DNA of 7,143 bases, taken from assembly GCA_011524615.1 (NCBI GenBank), contig WTJZ01000096.1, forward strand, positions 1 to 7,143, in the 5' to 3' direction. The notes below the pieces were generated by a model. That model was not told the DNA's origin. It ran no database searches and saw only the letters and a program-made list of their open reading frames with translations. Source of the stretch: Akkermansiaceae bacterium. GTDB taxonomy: Bacteria; Verrucomicrobiota; Verrucomicrobiia; Verrucomicrobiales; Akkermansiaceae. Position 1 is the first letter of the stretch. Each line of letters starts with the position of its first letter. This document shows, piece by piece, positions 5,613-7,143 of the stretch. The translations under genes were made by a program, and so were the position numbers.

Positions 5613-6157
5613 TGAATAAGCGTTGGAATGACGAGGAGTCGTGCTGGTTCGTCCTGAGGGCGCAGACGAAGCGGGAGCATATCGCGGCTAAGATCCTGAG
5701 TGATGTCGAGGGGGTAGAGGTGTTCTGTCCGCGAATCAAGTTCAAGAAGGCGACGAGACGAGGGAAGGTGAATTGGGTCGAACCTCTCTTCCCGGGGTAT
5801 TTCTTTGCTAAGTTTCTCTACCCAGAATCATACCGACAGGTGACTGCGAGTCATGGGGTGACTGGGATTCTCGGCTTTGGTAATGAGGTGCCGCACCTCA
5901 GCGAGGCGATCGTAGAGAATATACGTGAGCAAGCTCGCGCTCATTCTGACGATGATGTGATCGAGCTAAAGGTATCGGTAGAGGCTGGTGACGAGGTCGA
6001 GGTCGCAGATGGTCCGCTCGAGGGGATATCGGCGACGGTCGTAGAACCGATGCCAGCATCTGACCGTGTCAGAATATTGATCGAGATTCTCGGTAATGAG
6101 CAGGTGGTAGAGGTCGATTTATTCTCATTGATCCTGCCTAAGCGCCCACAAATCTAA
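5612..6157 (+). CDS. NusG/RfaH-like specialised transcription antiterminator
   Basis: A 181-residue NusG paralog. The N-terminal NGN domain begins with C-W-F-V-L-R-A-Q-T-K-R-E (11-22) and contains the hallmark E-P-L-F-P-G-Y-F-F-A (57-66), which contacts the RNA polymerase clamp. A linker (about 105-120) leads to a KOW-type C-terminal domain with G-D-E-V-E-V-A-D-G-P-L-E-G (126-138) and a closing R-V-R-I-L-I-E-I-L-G (152-161). Such paralogs (RfaH, UpxY, LoaP and relatives) usually act on a limited set of operons, often for polysaccharides or natural products. Housekeeping NusG is typically near secE and ribosomal-protein genes, which is not the context here. The start codon overlaps the stop of the regulator gene (TAATG), implying translational coupling, and AGGAAG at 5603-5608 is the only SD-like sequence seen at a start in this window. 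No downstream long operon is visible, since the next gene is convergent. The target operon is unknown. Confidence 0.9.
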   Translation: MNKRWNDEESCWFVLRAQTKREHIAAKILSDVEGVEVFCPRIKFKKATRRGKVNWVEPLFPGYFFAKFLYPESYRQVTASHGVTGILGFGNEVPHLSEAIVENIREQARAHSDDDVIELKVSVEAGDEVEVADGPLEGISATVVEPMPASDRVRILIEILGNEQVVEVDLFSLILPKRPQI

Positions 6158-6194
6158 GGGACGATATCGCTGTTGGGCAGTTGCTGCTCTCAGA

Positions 6195-6239
6195 AGCACA
6201 ACACAAACGGTCTGCGCAGTAGCAGACCTTAGCTGTGCT
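6195..6239. terminator. Stem-loop between the convergent NusG-like and sppA genes
   Basis: GGTCTGC (6209-6215) and GCAGACC (6222-6228) form a perfect 7-bp stem around a 6-nt loop. Outer arms AGCACA (6195-6200) and TGTGCT (6234-6239) can add a second stem. It lies between two converging genes, where a bidirectional terminator is expected. On the minus strand the base is followed by a moderately T-rich stretch; on the plus strand there is no T-run. The stem is clear, but termination efficiency is not. Confidence 0.5.
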
Positions 6240-6245
6240 GGCAGA

Positions 6246-7143
6246 TTAATACCCTGGAAGGACCATGTAGGGAACGAAGGGCTTGAGGTTTTGGGTGAAT
6301 TGCCCCTGCCCCCAGTCGACCTTAATGGTGCTTTCCTGCGTGGCCTTGACCCCGAGGATGCTGAGGAAGTCTCCGATGCCGGGATCCTGCGTGTAGGTGA
6401 TGACCCGAGCGCTCTCTAGTTCTGTGAGTTCCTTGAGCTTATCGATGGCGTCGTTGATGTATCCTAGCTCATCGACGAGGCCTACCTTCTGAGCACTACC
6501 GCCATTGAAGATACGACCATCAGCAATGCCGTTCTTGAGAGTCTCGATAGGGATGCCTCTGGCTTCAGAGACGATTCCTGCGAACTTAGCATACATCTCA
6601 TCGACGAGGCTCTGGATGTACTGGCGCTCGTCTTCGCGCATGTGACGCGCCATGCTCATGGTGTCCTTGAAGGCTCCAGATTTAAAGCTCTGATCCTTGA
6701 TCCCGATCTTGTCGAGGAGCTCTGCTCCGTTCATCCCACCGATGATGACGCCAATGCTCCCTGTGATCCCAGTCTCGGTGCACACGATCTGGTCGGCGGC
6801 ACAGGCGATGTAATATCCACCCGAGGCGGCGACGGTATCCATGTAGGCGACGATAGGACGGTCAGTGGCGGAGAACTTCTTAGCCGCGTGATAGATCTTA
6901 TCCGATGCGGTGACCTCTCCACCAGGAGTATTGAGGTAGAGGAGTAGACCCTCGATGGATGGGTCGTTGGTGGCCTGTTCGATTTGCTCGATGATGATAT
7001 CGGCCATGGATTCTTGGTATGTGCCATGTTGTCCCGTGATCATGCCCTCTACATAGACCATCGCGAGCTTACCGTCAGGCATAGGGTCGGTGTGGAAGGT
7101 GGTCTCGGTCTGAGCGTTAGCGGCTTCTTGGATATTATTAATG
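6246..7143 (-). CDS. sppA: Signal peptide peptidase SppA (S49 family), 5' end outside the window
   Basis: The reading frame is open to the right edge: about 20 codons precede the first in-window Met (7082), so that Met is probably internal and the N-terminal membrane anchor is missing. SppA is a membrane-bound serine protease facing the outer side of the cytoplasmic membrane that degrades leftover signal peptides. Numbering from the Met at 7082, V-Y-V-E-G-M-I-T-G (9-17) and L-N-T-P-G-G (50-55) are typical of the fold. The nucleophile is Ser87 in A-A-S-G-G-Y-Y, and the general base is Lys139 in K-S-G-A-F-K-D. Their spacing of 52 equals that of Ser147 and Lys199 in Bacillus subtilis SppA. There is one protease domain and a C-terminus ending P-F-V-P-Y-M-V-L-P-G-Y; this matches the short bacterial form, not the duplicated E. 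coli form. The gene is convergent with the barrel-regulator-NusG operon. Confidence 0.92.
   Translation of the reverse strand, partial: INNIQEAANAQTETTFHTDPMPDGKLAMVYVEGMITGQHGTYQESMADIIIEQIEQATNDPSIEGLLLYLNTPGGEVTASDKIYHAAKKFSATDRPIVAYMDTVAASGGYYIACAADQIVCTETGITGSIGVIIGGMNGAELLDKIGIKDQSFKSGAFKDTMSMARHMREDERQYIQSLVDEMYAKFAGIVSEARGIPIETLKNGIADGRIFNGGSAQKVGLVDELGYINDAIDKLKELTELESARVITYTQDPGIGDFLSILGVKATQESTIKVDWGQGQFTQNLKPFVPYMVLPGY

Noticed and set aside
5612..6157. Housekeeping nusG
   Set aside because: The sequence has the NusG domains, but the gene is not beside secE, rplK or rplA and is coupled to a GbsR-like regulator, so a specialised paralog fits better.

Overview
The window reads as ordinary chromosomal DNA from a Gram-negative, SD-poor bacterium, most plausibly Verrucomicrobiota or a relative. 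This is an inference from gene mix and style only: a signal-peptide outer-membrane barrel ending in Phe, a GbsR-type regulator beside a NusG paralog, a small KH protein, a bacterial SppA, mixed GC, and almost no Shine-Dalgarno sequences. No rRNA, tRNA, CRISPR array or complete mobile element is visible.

Layout. Positions 1-120 hold a foldable inverted-repeat block just downstream of a minus-strand ABC-F ATPase gene (121-2091). A 99-bp divergent spacer separates it from a plus-strand rppH-like Nudix hydrolase (2191-2682). About 465 bp without a gene follow (2683-3147), carrying several short inverted repeats and ending in a very clean bidirectional terminator (3148-3177). That terminator also serves a minus-strand gene for a 104-residue helix-turn-helix/coiled-coil protein (3207-3521). 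A 436-bp spacer (3522-3957), much of it strongly purine-rich and C-poor, separates this from the plus-strand KH-domain gene (3958-4251). A tight plus-strand operon comes next: outer-membrane barrel (4292-5110), GbsR/MarR-like regulator (5118-5612) and NusG/RfaH-like antiterminator (5612-6157, TAATG overlap). A stem-loop sits between that operon and the convergent sppA gene (6246 to beyond the right edge), which lacks its 5' end here.

How the genes may work together. Several products act in RNA or translation control: ABC-F on the ribosome, RppH on mRNA 5' ends, KH protein on RNA, NusG paralog on RNA polymerase. The envelope genes are the barrel and SppA. The most interesting unit is the barrel-regulator-antiterminator operon, where a local repressor-type protein and a dedicated elongation factor are co-expressed with a surface protein, yet no long polysaccharide operon follows. 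The second is the small HTH protein: its codon choice looks tuned for high expression, and it sits between two unusually long non-coding stretches.
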